From: Acheta domesticus
Lineage: Eukaryota > Arthropoda > Insecta > Orthoptera > Gryllidae
Reading direction: 5' to 3'
Assembly (NCBI GenBank): GCA_031308135.1
Contig: JAHLJT010009355.1
Coordinates: forward strand, 6,509,217 to 6,573,216
DNA: 64,000 bases
The notes beneath the pieces were generated by a model. That model was given only the letters and a program-made list of their open reading frames with translations. It had not been told where the DNA came from and did not search any database. The stretch's first letter is position 1; each line of letters starts with the position of its first letter. Below are positions 1 to 14,897 of this stretch, piece by piece. A program made the translations under genes and the position numbers.

Positions 1-284
1 TGTTGTATTTTAAGTACCTAAAATGTTATTTTTCATGCCCAATTGTGCCTATTTTGAGACTTTTGTTACCAATTTTAGGTATCTAAATCATCACTTTTTT
101 GTGCCTAAAATTTCGAGATCTACGTATTACATATCGCAACGAACGAAAGAGAATCGGCTGACTTTAGCGAGAATACGGGGAACGACAACACTAGCGATCC
201 GTCCTTGCGTTAGCGAATTGGCGTCGAATTTATTTCCTCAAATTTCAAATACGACGCTTTGCTACGTGTGTCCGTCAACAGGAC

Positions 285-502
285 GAAGCTTCGGCCTTTG
301 GCGTACGCGATTAACATTAAACATCCTTGAGTGTGTGCAACGCAGAATTTCCCACGCATTTCATGCCAGAGTACTTTTTTCCGAACACTTTTACCTTGAC
401 ATTTTGACGCTTCATTATACGTATGGAAGATCGGAGAGGCTCCGTCCATTGGCCTATGCGATTAATACAAAATATCCTTGAGTCTTGAAGCGCGTAGTTT
501 TC
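285..502. repeat. Two 67-bp diverged direct repeats in a CpG-rich stretch
   Basis: Units 285-351 and 436-502 share GGC.TA.GCGATTAA and ATCCTTGAGT with roughly 70-75% identity. The surrounding 1-1100 is CpG-rich and includes TGACGTCA at 737-744, which is CRE-like. An open frame at 23-481 crosses the repeats but shows no protein-like features. Confidence 0.55.
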
Positions 503-1099
503 AATTATCTTTCGAACTCTGTGTACAGAACGCCCTCCTTCCTTCCCCTCGTTCTTCGCTTGCTTTCACCGACCTGCAATGTCGGAGTCGATTCGTTACG
601 ATAAGTCCCGTAATTTGTTTCATTGGTTTTCTTGCGTGCTCGCTGACAGGAAATTTCAATGTAAATATTTTGTGCGTAGGTTTCCTATCAAAAGAAAGGA
701 AGTCAGCGTTTTCGAGGCAGCAATCTCCCTCCTACGTGACGTCAGCCGAGGGCACAGAGTCCCTCCGCCAACTTTTATCTGCCAAATGCGAGACGCGATA
801 GAGGGAAGAGAGGGGGCGGATGCCTCTGGCGCAGCGAGAAGAACTACGCGGTTTGTAGTCACAGAGCCGTATTACCTTGGAAGCGATACATGGCGTTGGG
901 GTGACGCGGAGGCACCGCCATGAGCCCAATGGTAGGAACGCGAGCGAACAGAGAGAGAGAAGGTGTGGGAGGGCTGTCCCAATCATGTGTGCGACCCAGA
1001 TGCTGTCTATTTCGTCAATCTATTGCCCCATTGCATGCAATCAGGTAGCAGCCTGCGCGCCCACAAGTTTTCGTACTAGCTATAGTAAACCGATACGAT

Positions 1100-4000
1100 G
1101 CACTTTAGAAGTAACCCTGTGGTCACGTCTATTTTGGTCACGTCTCGTCACGTTTGATGTGTTGAGAGCTTTGGGCTCAGTTTACGTGCAACTATTATAT
1201 GAAAGTCGTTCCGAATTGTGGAGGCATAGTGTGCTGCTAACTCTACATCCCAATAATAACACATTATAATTTGTCTGATTACATGTCTACGACCCTCGAA
1301 GAATTCAATGTGGAATCTTGAGGCTTCTGCGTTAGCAACAAACTTCGTTATGGTCCATGTTCATGGTAGACAATATTTCCTGTGTAGAAGTTTTGTAGAT
1401 AAATCAAAGGACAAATTACAAATACAAATAAAGCCTAACTGTTATGTGGAGGCAGATTTGACAATAAAGATAGACTGTCGCGATACGTTCTGTCGAAGGA
1501 CCGACAGCACGTTCATATACTCAATAAGAAAAATAATTTCAAAAAGCTACCCATCCATCAATTGACGTTTATGTGTCAAATTCGAAGTACCAGTATATCG
1601 TTACATTTTATACATGTTTATAAACATATGATTGTGCATTAATCTATGAGTTTAAAAGCATGTGCATGTATAAATATTCAGTATTCGTATGTACTTGAAT
1701 CGATTCACACTTATCTGTTGGTCTTCAAAACCAGGACGTTTCAGAAAGATAATATTTTATAAGATTTATTATCTTAGAATTAAATGAAATAAATTTAACA
1801 GCCAAACTTAACCACGAATTGTCGTATGTCTTGCCGCAGATTACTATTTCCCGACTGTGTATGTTGCAGGTCGTCTGCCAGTTGGTGCTTCAAGGAGCAG
1901 ATGCCGCCATTAGATGCACCAGTGAGCGCCATTTGAGGCGCACATGACAACTCAATAATTAACACATTTTCCAATTCTTCTATTTTCGAAAGAAACTTTT
2001 GGACATCGTTACGGGTTCGAAAACTTATCCGCCCTGCTACAAGGCGGTGGCCTCTGCGTGAGGGCAAATATTCTCTTATGGGAGGGGAAGGATGCATCCT
2101 AGGAGTAGTCAGATGACGTTCTCATGTAATTCAGTGAGGAATCATGCTATAAGCATATATAAAAACACTTTATTTTCTCTAATATAATGTTCCTCGAGTA
2201 AGTAAGGAAACTTGTAACTTCTTTTTTGTGTTCTGTTGTGTTAATATCACAAAAAGAAAGAGACTGGCGATGGCTGTAAATTATTTTAAAAAGAGCGGAT
2301 ATATATTAATATAAGGAAGAATTATTTCAGTACGCTACTACACTTGCAACAAACGCGTTCCATAAATTAAAAACTAAATCTAAAAAAGTAGCGTATAAAC
2401 ATTGTACCTAAGAGAATGAGAAAAATGTATAACCACAAGAAAATTATTACATAAACAATAATGAGCAGTAAATATCATATTATAATTCTTCTTAGTGGTA
2501 ATATCTTCTCTTTATTTCTCTCCATATTCCTCTCTTAGCTTAAAAAGTATTTCTGTGAATATGTTATGTCCATTACAATATGTAAGAATGAGAAACAGTT
2601 TGTTTGAATCTGAAACTTAATACAACAGAAGTGGCTTGGAGGCCCTCGGAGATAGTTCGCCCAAGGCCTATCTTTGTAACGTATTCTCTCCGCTCTCCAT
2701 TTCTGTATGAAGTGTGTTATTATGTATTACGTTTAGTTGCTTTGTATGTGTGTGTATATGTGTGTACAATTATCAATCTGTCCATACTGATACAAGATCG
2801 TTTGTTCCGAATGACTTGTTAGTGTTTTAAACGTCTTTGTTAGTGTTTGTGGAAGCATTTGTGGAAGAGTACGTTTCTCTTCCGAATTTTAAAGTGTGTC
2901 TGAAGTTCAGTTCAGATTATGATTCTGAAGCGCTTCGTTAATCGATTTATTCATACGAAATATTTTAATGGTCCGATTACAGTGTGTGCAATATTAGTCT
3001 TTGAAAGCCTGTTTGTCACTTAATTTTAAAAGTTTCGCAGCTGAGAAAATAAAGATTTTTAATAACGAAAGTATTCTCATGCAATCCTGACATCAACCAC
3101 CTGGAAAATAAATTGCCTTGCTAATTCCCTATAATCAATTTGTTTAAATTTTTCACATCCAGAACAAAAGAGAAAAAGACTTTTAACATGTTATTACAAG
3201 AAGAAAGTGATTTTCCTAATTTAATAGGTCAGGACATCAATGTAACATTTGCTTTGATAACGTTTGTTGTAATACCAATTCTACTTAGAGATTTCAAATG
3301 CTTTCAAAGTCATGTTCATTGAAGTGCTATAATCGATTCTGTTCAAAATTTAATGTTTTCAGTGTCACATTTATTAGCCATTAAAATTTAAGTCACTATT
3401 TTTATTTGATACTGCTTATCGTTGTTGATCCCAACCGAACCCTACCCACACCCTTGCCGAAATTTCAAATCAACCTAAAAAGTGTTTAACATGGGGAATA
3501 CATGAGGGCTGGTAGAACTGAACTCCAGATACTCTAATGTGGTGTTTTCGGTACGAGGTCCACTCAGCTGAAGCGTTTTACTTCAATTCGCTCCTGCTTT
3601 CAAACGGGTGAAACTTTGTCCTAGGTCAAAATTAATCACTCTCATATTCCTCGGTATTACTTGTGTGTAAAGAAGCGTAATAACGTTTGAGATGTCCCTG
3701 GTCTTCTATTTAAATATGACAATTTAGAAGCTATTTTTTAAGGAAACAAGTCCCTAGTATAATATTAAAGGATACGAACATTCGTATCAGCTCCATTTTG
3801 TATTTTTTTCTTTTTTTGTTGATCATATTACAGCAAGCGTTAAAAATTTTCCAAACGTTCTAGACCACTGTCACGATGCACAATAATTACACAATATGTT
3901 ACAAAATGTGTATTTTCATGTTCATAATTGAACGTTCCTGACAAGCAAACTACTTTTGCTTGTGTTACAAGCTTGGCTTACAAACCTTTAACTTTGCGAC

Positions 4001-7000
4001 CTTACCTCAGATCTTAACAGTTCTTAAATTAAATAGAAATTCTTATTTCTTATTTTGCTACTCCTACTTTTGAAAGATTTCGAAGGGATCAATAATTTCA
4101 TAATTATATTTACCTTTATTTCACAAATAATTATTTTTCTAAGACCGAAAGTAGGAATTGGTTTCTACTTAACCAAATGCATAAGAGAAATTAAACATTT
4201 ATTCCCCAGGGAAAACAAGTTCCTGCGTAGGGAGAAAATAATGTTCCCTTGTTTACATTCTAGAATAATGCGACACATGTCTTCAATTATTTATTTAAAA
4301 ACTATTGAGTATTGATTAACAAAAAATATAAATTATTTAATTATTAATGCATGGCACAAGTATAAATTCTTATAAATTTACCTAATTCATCAAGTAATCA
4401 CTTTCATCAATTTTCAAATCATCAATTTGATTTGATTTCATTTATTTAAAGTCGCATCAACTAAACAGAGTTATTAACGAAAATCATCAATGTTCGTATG
4501 ATTAAGTTAATAAAATGTATTTAATTTATTTAAAGAAACAGTAAAAATTATTATCAATTTACCTTAGTCATTTGCTTTTGCAGATGTTAGAAATTTATTA
4601 GTGTTTAGCATGACTAAAACCTTTTGATTTTTTGCTTTACCTTCAACATTTTATTTGAAACGAAAAGGTTTTAATATATTTATATAATGGAATGTTTTGG
4701 TTCACTGTACGGCAAGCTGCTGCCATGGAATATTGCATGCTCACCGCGTGGATGTTTACCTTGCCTAGTTTGTTCGCTAAAATAGACCAACATGAAGACC
4801 CAGCTATAGAAACACTGTGGTTATCTTTAGATCAGTAAGCTGCATCACAAGTTATTGTTGATCTTTTTTAGCAATAAAAGTCAAGTTTGCTTTATTATCA
4901 TTATCATGATTTTATAACCTTTGGTTCTTTCTTGACCAAAATTAGATTGATGCTATCTACTGACAGTTACCATGGTATTTCTATAATAAAAGAAATGCTA
5001 CTTAAGTATTTCAGTTTCGGCGTACAAGGAGCATTATTTTTCAAGTATGTTTCTTACAAAAATATTGCGGCCGTGGAAAAATAGCAAAGTGTAAACCTTG
5101 GAAGAGGAGGGTATTTTTCCCTTTTCCCTCATTGTAATTGAAGACATCGTACTTCAAATGTTCACCTCAGGAAAAATCATGCATTTCTCTCACTTGAACA
5201 ATATTATAATATTATATTCTTCTGTGTCTTATGTTATATATTCTTGAAATATTGTTTCTAGAGAGACAATATTGCAGCAAATTAACACATCACTCACAGC
5301 GAAACAAAATTACATGTATTGCAAAAATGTATCCTTAATATCTTGAACACTGAAATTTCCTCCCCCCCCCCCTTGGACTTTGGACAAGATCTGAAGCACG
5401 TTTCAAAGCTTCTTTCTCCATCGTTGTACCTCGGAGCCCAAACCTCTCGACTACTCGACGATTTCAATCGATAAAAGAGGCGGAAAACTTTTATGAGTCG
5501 TCAAACTCCCAAGTATCGCGTTAATCCACAGCGACACTTTTCATGAGCATTTAGATGTAAAATTCACAGTAATTCACGCGCTGACCGAGCGTCGATCTAA
5601 AAGACACACTAACACGAACAAAATGTCACTTCAGTCTTTTCCGCTGAAGCTTTAGAAGATTAATCCGACTTAAGAGCTCATCTGGATGACAGGGCCGTCT
5701 CGCTATTAAATGACATAAAGCTCTCGATGGATATTTTAAAATTTTAGTAAGTTAAAGGGCAACAGACCTTTTGTTCAGGATAGAGCGTACTCAAGCCGAA
5801 AAAAAATAATTAGAAAGTAGTAGAAGAGTAGACAACTGAAATACATTACAAAAAATCATTCAAGTTCTGTTTAGACTACTTGTGACCTTAAAATAGTATA
5901 CACAGATAATTTAATTATTCGTTTTATCATTACATTAGTTCCTGATTATTCAAACAAAAAGAACGTAAGTAAGAAATCGTAACTTTTTCAAACTGTTTAT
6001 TGTTTCAAACACTAAAAATTGCTTTTATTTCCGATAATTAATTTCCTCCATTTTGGTTGCGAATTTATTGCGACGCACACCGCAACGTTTACCTCCCTTC
6101 ATGCGTAAAGGGACTTGTCAGTGTCGCCACTTGATAGTTAAGAATTTCGGCTCGAAAGCCGTCTAGCGAGAAGGCTGGCGGGTCCTCGGCGGGCGCTTTC
6201 CTTTGAACAGTTCCCCTTCAGCGCCGCCGAGGAATGCCTGGCGTGCCAGCTCCCCGAGCACAACACGTTCCTTTTCGCAAAACGCGCAGAAAGCATTTTG
6301 TGGAATGCACGACACACAAATCCCCTTTCATGCCCAGCACAACTTGCTTTCCTTGAAATGGTTTAAAGGACAAACATTCATCTAAAAAAGAAAAAAATGA
6401 CTAATAGAACTGCTGAAAAGTACTATCAGAATGAGATAGTGCAACATTTATGTGTATGCGTGCTAGTAAGAAAGTTAAATATTTGAGTGCATAATGGTAT
6501 GTGTAATTATTGTATGTCTTCAACTTCTGTACGAGTAATTTAGTGGGGAATGTTGGAGAAATATATTTTATTCAGAAATAATATTTTTGGACTATTCGAT
6601 TTAAAAAAAATAATATTCTGTGAGGATGCTCAGGAAATTAATATACCATTCCCTTCCCTATGTCATTCGAACATTCAGAAATTACACGCAGCTAGTTTAT
6701 TTCTTAGTTGGTATTTTCTGCTTTCAAAATTACTTCGAAATATCCACTAAGAAAATTTTACATTCAATTTCCCTCTTAACATGTACGGCATTAATGCACT
6801 CTGTAACTATGCAAGACCATTGTTTCAAACATTAACATATATTTAACCTCGTATATTTCTGTTTGAAATGTAAATCTCTTTGTCGAGGACTTGTGATACA
6901 GTAGCAGGACGAATTGGAGGTGACACGTTTCCGGCAGTTGCAGGCCACGTTATCGCGAAGCAGAAGATAGCGTCTGTCAGAATGCACAAACTTGTTTGTT

Positions 7001-9982
7001 TGTTGAATGGTTTCTTTCTCTTCTCAGTAGTGTGTATTAAATTTCAAGGCTTCTCGAATTTATAAAACATCTCACCAAATCATGAAATACTTTCAAAATC
7101 ATAAAAGGGAGTAATGTGAGGACAATATGCATGTGAGGATAAGCGTGCAAAATATCAGCATTTTGAGGGCATGAAAGGTTTTAATGCTTTTCCTAGTAAT
7201 TAAAATTATTTTTAATAAAAATTAAAGTGCATTTTTGCATAATATTTATAACAAAAGAAATGGAAAATCCATTACGCAAGGACACTTTAAATTTGTAGAA
7301 TCTACTTCATTACATTTTAAGTACCTATGTAATAATGTTCGGTTCTACAAATACTAACATTGGTATTATATCTCACATACCCATAAAACCAGGTATGTGT
7401 CTAATGTAACGTATATAATGCTAGTGTTACATTCGTATCAATAGACCTGGATTGGAAGCAAGGACGGTACATTTACATAATAGGTGACAATAATTTACAA
7501 TCACTTCAAAAATTACTTTTATTTTGTATTAAGCTTTACATTAAAGTCTTCTAATGTTTAGACAGAACAGAGAAATCGTTTTGGGCTGAAGACAATGTTT
7601 TTGAAATACGTACTGAAGAGCAACATCTTTGTATTTATCAATAGACGAAAAATGTTACAAAATGTTCAGTTCATTCTTTGCTTTCATTTCTCACAGAACG
7701 ACCATTTGAAATGATATTGTCCTTACATGTCAACGCAGATTCGAGAAATCCTTGTGTTTTGTGTCGTGTGTTTCAAATACATGTATTTTCTATTACCGAA
7801 TGTCGAAAGTGTGTGCGTGTGGTTTTATGTTGGTGGTCTGTAAAAGCGTGTAAGAAAACCCAATTTGGTATAGTGGTGCTCTGAAAAAAAAACTCTCTTC
7901 CAAACAAGTGTCTCTCTCTTAATCTCGTTATATAAATATACGAGTATTAAACGTTGTGGTTATATGGGTCTCACCTAGTTTGATTCTAGAAATTAAATGT
8001 TCGTCAAAACTCGTGATTGTCAATAGAAGCAACTAGAAGCAAGTCACAACCACGTGACTTGAAAGTGTAGTAGATAACATTCCTCAAATTTCACTATGCT
8101 ATGCTAAATATTTGATTAATCGCCTAAAGCGTGCTATTTATTTACTTATAAATAACTGATATTTTTATAACACGGAGCCTGAGGCGAGGGTGCACGATTC
8201 TCTCGTGAATCGCCAAAACCGGCACCAAACGCGCCTTCGGTCACGAAATGGCGTGTTGGACGGGGCGACACACCAAACGCTGAGAGTCGGACCCAACGCA
8301 TGGCAACGTAGAGAGCGGGTCAAATTTTTAAATAGACAATCAAATTGTTCTTTCTAATCTTCTGGGAACAGCAAGATGAAACAATTTGTTAAGCCTCGGG
8401 AGCGACTGATTCCCTTCCCGATTGAGAGGTAATTTCTTGGATTCCTTAGGTTATCTTAGCATTTCATTTCTATTATCCTCATTACTATTGACAAAATGAA
8501 ATAACTAATCCAGATCATTCATATTGTCACACGAAGAAAGCGTTTATCTCTCTAAATCCAATTTGTTCACATTTCAAATTATAAATAATGTATTATAAGT
8601 TTGAAATTCTTAATGCAAATAAACTAAAGTCAATAAACGATAATACATTAATGGGATTAAGAAGTGTGTTTTTGTTCTTAAACCTCATTCCCCTCCTCCC
8701 TGCCTTCAAGTACGTATAGTTCAGTTCCATGAAGACAGGTGCAATAATTTCATCATTGGGCACATATTCATAATATGTTTTGAAATTTTGCGGCTCGATT
8801 GCATGAGATTGACGTCCAAAACAGAAAGTTTGGATGTTATTGTTTCAGTCTTTTGGAGCTACCGTGCCGTGAATGAAACTAACTAGTTCTACGGACGCCT
8901 TTCCGCAAAATCGTAGACTTTAATTAGTTAATTAACATTCTCTTGTGCCCGGTCCTTTCATGCAGCAAATCCATTGTAAGGAGACTGGTGGTGGGCAAAG
9001 AGGCGACTGCTGGGAAGGTAGTACACTCGGAATCGCTGGAAAGAGAACAGCCAACCCATGGTCCAGCCACCGCTGGAAGAACAAAACATCGCATTCAATT
9101 TAATGAAGACTCAGCATCACTTATATTTTCTTTCTCAATATTCCTGCACAGTATTTAAAATTTAAGTTTTTGACAGCATTAAACGTATGCTGAGAGCAAC
9201 ACAGTTTACAGAAACCTCGTTCTTTGATATCAGACCTTTGTCAAAATATGTGCACCTCCATTTTCTTCAAACGAGAAGCCACAAATAGATCATTAGAATA
9301 TGCGACAGTGCCACTACTGCTATTATTGTTGGAATTATGTTTATTAGTATGTTTTCGTGTTTTCTTATCGTCTCTATAGATCAATCATTAAAAATTAATA
9401 CAAGATATTAGCAGAGTTCTTCTAGAAAGTTTCAAGGAATATTTTTCAGTAGAGTAATAAATAAGACACAAACGATAGGGAGTTCGTTGATAATACAAAC
9501 GAGGAAACTAAGTTTCCGCAATCAATGAGTTATATTCAAAATGTACTCATCAATGTCTCAATGTCTTTTTTAACTCTCAGTTTCTTTTCCCCCTATATTA
9601 ATTACCTTCAAATTGCTCGCAGCTAAGGCTTCCTGCCTGAGTCTCAGAATACTTAATCATTTACTAACGTTAGTTGAATTAAGCATAAATGATAGCAATA
9701 GGCGTTGTTGACAAAATCTGATAACTAGAAGTGTTTGCTTCCGTGTAATAGAAACTAATCTCCATCAAAAAACGGGCTAAATATTTAATATATTAACCCT
9801 GTTGTCAAAATAAACAACCCGCTCACTTCTCTCGCGTCTAGCGAAATGAGAACTCAGGAAAAGGACTCGGATATTACTAGAATTAGAAGTAATTTTTAAA
9901 TCAACCTAAGACAAAGTTAATTCTACGGTTTCATTATGTAATAAAAAGACAGTACTGTAGGATTTTTTATAAACTTACAGTT
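1100..9982. other. Intergenic, no gene recognised
   Basis: AT-rich sequence with short random open frames. CpG-rich patches lie near 5,390-5,700, 6,060-6,330 and 8,160-8,340, and an 11-base C run at 5,362-5,372. These could be relics of elements or regulatory DNA; nothing identifies them. Confidence 0.6.
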
Positions 9983-9987
9983 ATACT

Positions 9988-10420
9988 TGTTATGTCGCGC
10001 TTATCACGGCGCGTATGACTATTGTATTTGGCGCGCGAGCATCAAGACAGCGCGCTCTGGCGGGAATCGGCGGCGGCAGTGGCAAGCCGTGGGCAGGCTC
10101 GAGGCTTGGAGCGAGTCTCGCCGCCTAGCATGGGCCCTTTATAGGGAGCCGGCCGACACCCCGCGGGCAGTCTGGAGAGAGCCCCGAGAGAGTCACGAGT
10201 GGCGGTACGCGTCCAGACCAGAGAACCAGCAGCCAGAGGTCAATCGTCGTGGGGGCGACGATTGCAGCCAGCGTTAGTGGAAACGTCCAGGAGCAGACGT
10301 GTAGGGAAACAGGGCATTGGAGATTGCCCGGGACCTGCAATATGGCTGGCTACATTTGTAATGAATGAATTAATAAATTGTTGTTAAGTTAGTGTGTGAT
10401 TTTCATTTATGGACATAACA
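9988..10420 (+). mobile_element. Solo LTR of an LTR retrotransposon
   Basis: The 433-base block starts TGTTATGTC and ends GACATAACA, a perfect 9-base terminal inverted repeat with TG..CA ends. A TATA-like CTTTATAGGG lies near 10,136 and AATAAA near 10,371, in the usual U3-R order. Flanking pentamers ATACT and ATATT match at four of five bases, as for an old duplication. Much more GC-rich than its surroundings. No gag/pol lies next to it, so it is a solo LTR; Gypsy-type is likeliest. Confidence 0.72.
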
Positions 10421-10425
10421 ATATT

Positions 10426-12700
10426 ACTTAGTGTACTAGAAGTGTATTAACAATTTGCGGTATGTAATAGTGAAAAATGACAATGAAGTATGATCTAATG
10501 GGGTGTTCCATAAAGAAAATAACTTCCTCTCATAAAAATGCTAAGAGGCAATAAAAATAATTAGTTTTTTAAATTTATTTACTTCTTTATTGTAAATGGA
10601 AAAACATTGTTTTCCTCTACTCGAAAATAAATGCTCTCATTTTGTTCTGATACAAGTGAAAACCTATGAAATAAGTATATATAATTTCAATATTTATAAC
10701 ATATTTATAATTCAAATATATAATAATGACATGCAACACTCATCAATGCCTTTTCGTAATTCTGTTCTGTTAATGCAACCAAACTGAGAAACTTAAAGCC
10801 CGTCTTAACGACTGGCGTCCGTTAAGAATTTTACATTCCACCGTCCGTAAAGAACAATCGAAGCAAATGAGTTGTAGCTAAAGATGGCGGGTGAGTATTT
10901 TTTTCTCCAAGAACATCCCTTTATATTTGACATTACTTTTTCTTATAAAGATGGTATTACTAAACTAATGAACGACACGCTACCGATTTCACAAACAAGG
11001 AACTTGACTGGTTGTTAATCTCGGCTTAGAAATCTTGGTTTAGAAACTTCAATCGCGTCAATTATTTGTTCCATATCGACATAATGATATCAATAACTAT
11101 TTATTTACCGTGAATCTACTACGAAGATAGCACAAAGAACTTCAAAATTATAACATTTCTCTTGGTAACTAATCCTTTCTGTTGAGTGTAGCTTGTTGAA
11201 CACTTATGTTAACAGAAGAAAGATCCTTTCTTACCAAGAGAAGATATTACGCATTCTGATGTTTGACAACTTTTATCTGCTGTAACACTCCTGAAGTTAT
11301 GATCGCTATTCAGATTGGTAAGAAATATTCTTTAGTCTTAGTCGATTGCGCAATATTGATGATCACGTATCAATTGTGCCCACTACATCAACTTTTCATT
11401 ACACAAATATTTAGTTTGACACTTCTTTCCCTTTTGGTGACAAGTTACTATTAATTTTGTTTAATCGTCGTACTCGGCATTAATAAAGCAAAATATTATT
11501 TTATATGAAACGAACTCAATATATTCAACACAAAATTCTATTTTTATGAAATTATCGATTGTAATGTAGCTGTAATATGGAACATTGTGCCTACTTTAAA
11601 AAAGCTTTATTGTCAAGTTCAATTTGAAAGAAAAACAGTAACAGGTGATCAAGATCAACAACATTATTATAATTCAAATCATAATATCTGTAAGGTAAAA
11701 ATGGTTGAAATGTTTTCCTTAATTTTATTTCAATTATCAACAACGTTAGGACTCAGAGAGTTAGAACATGACAGGAAACGAAAGACAAATTTCCGTGAAG
11801 GAAAAATCGGTGCTTGAAACAGTCGCAATCTTTTTGCAACGTGCTCTATCACGCTGTTAGTAAAGAACATGTTCCTGTGGTTTTCTTTCGCTTAAAGTGT
11901 GGTTCAGTATTTTTTTGCCATTATCTTCATCACTTGAATTATATTGCCTTTTGTAACCAGAAAATGTCAGATATGGTTTCATATTCATATTGCTGAATAA
12001 TGATGAGCATACCTTCTGCAGGAAGCGATCTGAATGCAGTGATCCCTAGAAAATTCTCTAGTTGGTAGGCTTTGAATCTCGATGCCGTCGACTCACGGGA
12101 ACCGAGATAGAAGTGACGTCACCCTCAGTGATGAACTATTCACAATATTTGTGGAGGCAGGTGGCGGTATACACTAGTTTCACACCTTTAACAAGACCCT
12201 TTTTAATAATAACCTTGCGGGGGAAAACAGTGTAAGACAGTAAGAAATTTTGTTGTGAAAGCTCGGTAGTTTATAGCAATCCAGACTTTGCTTGCTTATC
12301 ATGAAAACACGACCCTGCCATGGATTGACTTTCACATTTCGTTACGATTTTTACATTTCCTTTGAAGGAAAATAATTTTACACTTGGAAACACAGTTCTT
12401 GTAAGAGACTATAAAATACCGCCTAGAAGAAAGATATTCCACTGCACTTGTGCTAAAATACTTGATTCGTAACTACCCCTGCATAACAAGTGATATGGTA
12501 ACTTCCCCAACGTCGTTCAATGAAATGTCGCCACGCGTTCCGTTTCGGTGACACTTGAAGCATCACGTTCATAGGCTGCCCCCAACAAATCGCCGCCCCA
12601 GTCGCGACAAGCTCTATATGTCTATCTGGTTTATCGACATGAGTGGAAGTGTAGAGTATGTAAGTGCAAGCCTGTATGTTAAATGAGAGGGATGTGGATA
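10426..12700. other. Intergenic, no gene recognised
   Basis: AT-rich. The only motif of note is a full CRE palindrome GTGACGTCAC at 12113-12122, of unproven use. Confidence 0.55.
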
Positions 12701-13075
12701 AGGATGGCGAAGGAAAGACCTGCGGTCCCTGGCCCGTGCGACAGGGTACTTCTCCAGGTACTTTCGACAAGGTACCTCGCCTGGTGTCCTAAGCCATAAT
12801 CTGTGCTCGGGCGTGCGGCGGGGCTGAAGGCGAGCAGCGGGCGGCCCACCGCGCGCCGCGCAGACTGTACGGGCAGATCGGGTCGAGCGAGCAATCGGCC
12901 GCAGAGAGCGCCGAGTTTTAATTGCCCCATTATAGCGACCGTTGTCGACCTCAGGGGCGACGCCGTCCCTCCGCAAGGTCGCTGTTCCAGGACGAGGCGG
13001 GCTGGCGCACGGCAGCTCCGCAATTGCTCTGCTTCTCGACCTTTGCGAACGCGCTGCAAGGTTTGGGTGTGTAAA
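12700..13075. other. GC- and CpG-rich island
   Basis: Strong GC rise with dense CpG (for example CACCGCGCGCCGCGCAGAC near 12,848). Open frames occur on both strands, as expected from low stop density in GC-rich DNA; none looks like a real protein. It could be a promoter island of an unseen transcript or part of a mobile element. A doubled AGGTACYTC..CC motif lies at 12,745-12,785. Confidence 0.45.
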
Positions 13076-14770
13076 AATAGTGTAGAATCGGAGTTAATCG
13101 CCGTGCCAACTAAGAGCAAAATATTATACATCCATATTAATTTCAATCAATAGTGACAATTTTATTTTAGATTTGAATAATTCAAAAGTGTACTTTTTTT
13201 AGCCTAGACATTAAGGATGTAAACTCTTCCAATTTTGAAAGTCAAATTGAATTGAATTGAATTGCCATATTTTATGTGTCGAATCTTCGGACTTTAATAA
13301 TAGATGTGTCTATGAATTTGTCAAACCAGCTAATGCTTCAAAGGAATGTGCGACGTTGTATTTTATAAAAAATAGATGTAAACATATTGGAATTTTCAGT
13401 TTCAATCTCAGAAGACGTCGTCTTAAAAGTTGATCGTCTCCACAAACATCAAAAACATATCCTGCATGAGAACATTTTCTTTTCAATTTTGTATTAATCC
13501 TTCGTTCATAATAAATCAAATAAGGTAATCATTCATCCCTGTAATTAAAATTTAACCAAAAGTTTCATTTTCGTTTAAGCTATCTGCGAGATTCTATGCC
13601 TCCTGCACTGAATGAATGAACAATAATTAATTCCCTTTGCGATCTGAGTGGTAACAACGTACCTTAAAAGATTCCCACAAGTCTTCGACTAAAGTAACTT
13701 CATTCATTGCCTCTAAGTCTCCCAACCGTAATAAAATGGGTTACACTCATGCAATAATAAATAACCCATACATTTTCTCGTTTAAGTACTTCAATTGGCT
13801 CCTAGGAGCGGCACCGTCTTCACCTCGTGCTGTGAAGAACGTTGTTTCACGTTTCCACTACCAGAGGGATCTGGAGTTTCTTGTTCGTTAAAATCGGAAG
13901 AAAATTTGAAATCTATAAAATTACGCCAAAACTAGTTTCTAATGTTACATTTTACAGCACCGGCTCACCATGAAATCGATCATACGTTGACAGTTTGCAA
14001 AGATTCTTAAATAAGTTACGTTAAAAGCAAGTTGCGTACATTACTTATTGTATAAGATATTGATATATTAATTACTGAGTTGAGATTTACAGCTGCCTTG
14101 TTATATATGGTCACGCACTTTTATGTGTTTGTTTGTTTATTTATGTATTTCTTTATAACGTTGTTAACTACAAATTTAGATCAAAATAATAAAATGTATC
14201 TTTGGAAGTGGTAATCGTATATTTATTAACTGTCATTATCTTAAGTTAAATTCCTGAAATCGAGACCAGCTTTGTAATAAGTATTATTATAATCCATGTG
14301 TTGGAACATTTCATAGCCACCTATCGTCTCGTTTTTAATAATTTATTTTCCTTCATCGGCAGTTAATGCCTTACAAGAGCTTTAACATTCACACATAACT
14401 ACAAACGTAATATATCAACTTATTATCTGGAGAGTTATCCACAAAGGAACCTCTAAGTAAAATTATACATTTTAAAAATTGATATCTAAGTTTTAACTAT
14501 ATCATATTATCTACAACATCACTTCCGTAATAAGTATAATTAGATGTAAAGTATTTCAAAGCATCCTTTAAATCAAGAACATACATCCGTCGCATTTGGA
14601 TGACAATTGACTTCAAAATGTATTGAAAAGAATTGTGGCATTAATACATTTTCATCTGTTGATCCACAAAGAGAGATTGTTGCAAATGTTGACACTATGG
14701 TAGTGTTTATTGCAAAACATTTTAGCACATCATGCGTACCAAACAAATTCAAAATTGTTACGAAATAATA
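13075..14770. other. Intergenic, no gene recognised
   Basis: AT-rich, no repeats with ends and no protein-like frames. Confidence 0.6.
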
Positions 14771-14773
14771 TTA

Positions 14774-14897
14774 AGGACCGTCCATAAACTACGTAACGTA
14801 ATTTTCGAGTCTTTTCAATACCCCCTCTCCTTCCTGTAACGCACCCGTAACGAATGCTTGAACCCCCCTAAATAATTACGTAACACTTGGAACTATC
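14774..14897. repeat. Terminal fragment of a common insect repeat (GTCCATAAACTACGTAACG type)
   Basis: The segment begins GGACCGTCCATAAACTACG and continues through a C-rich stretch with TGTAACGCACCCGTAACG and TAATTACGTAACA. This pattern recurs at the ends of dispersed elements in many insects. Boundaries and family are uncertain. Confidence 0.45.

Noticed and set aside
23..481. 152-codon open frame at the left edge
   Set aside because: It crosses two diverged direct repeats, has no recognisable domain or splice context, and the opposite strand is also partly open.
12679..13153. Overlapping open frames of 116-155 codons on both strands
   Set aside because: Explained by the GC-rich island with few stop codons; products are Arg/Ala-rich low complexity and mirror each other.
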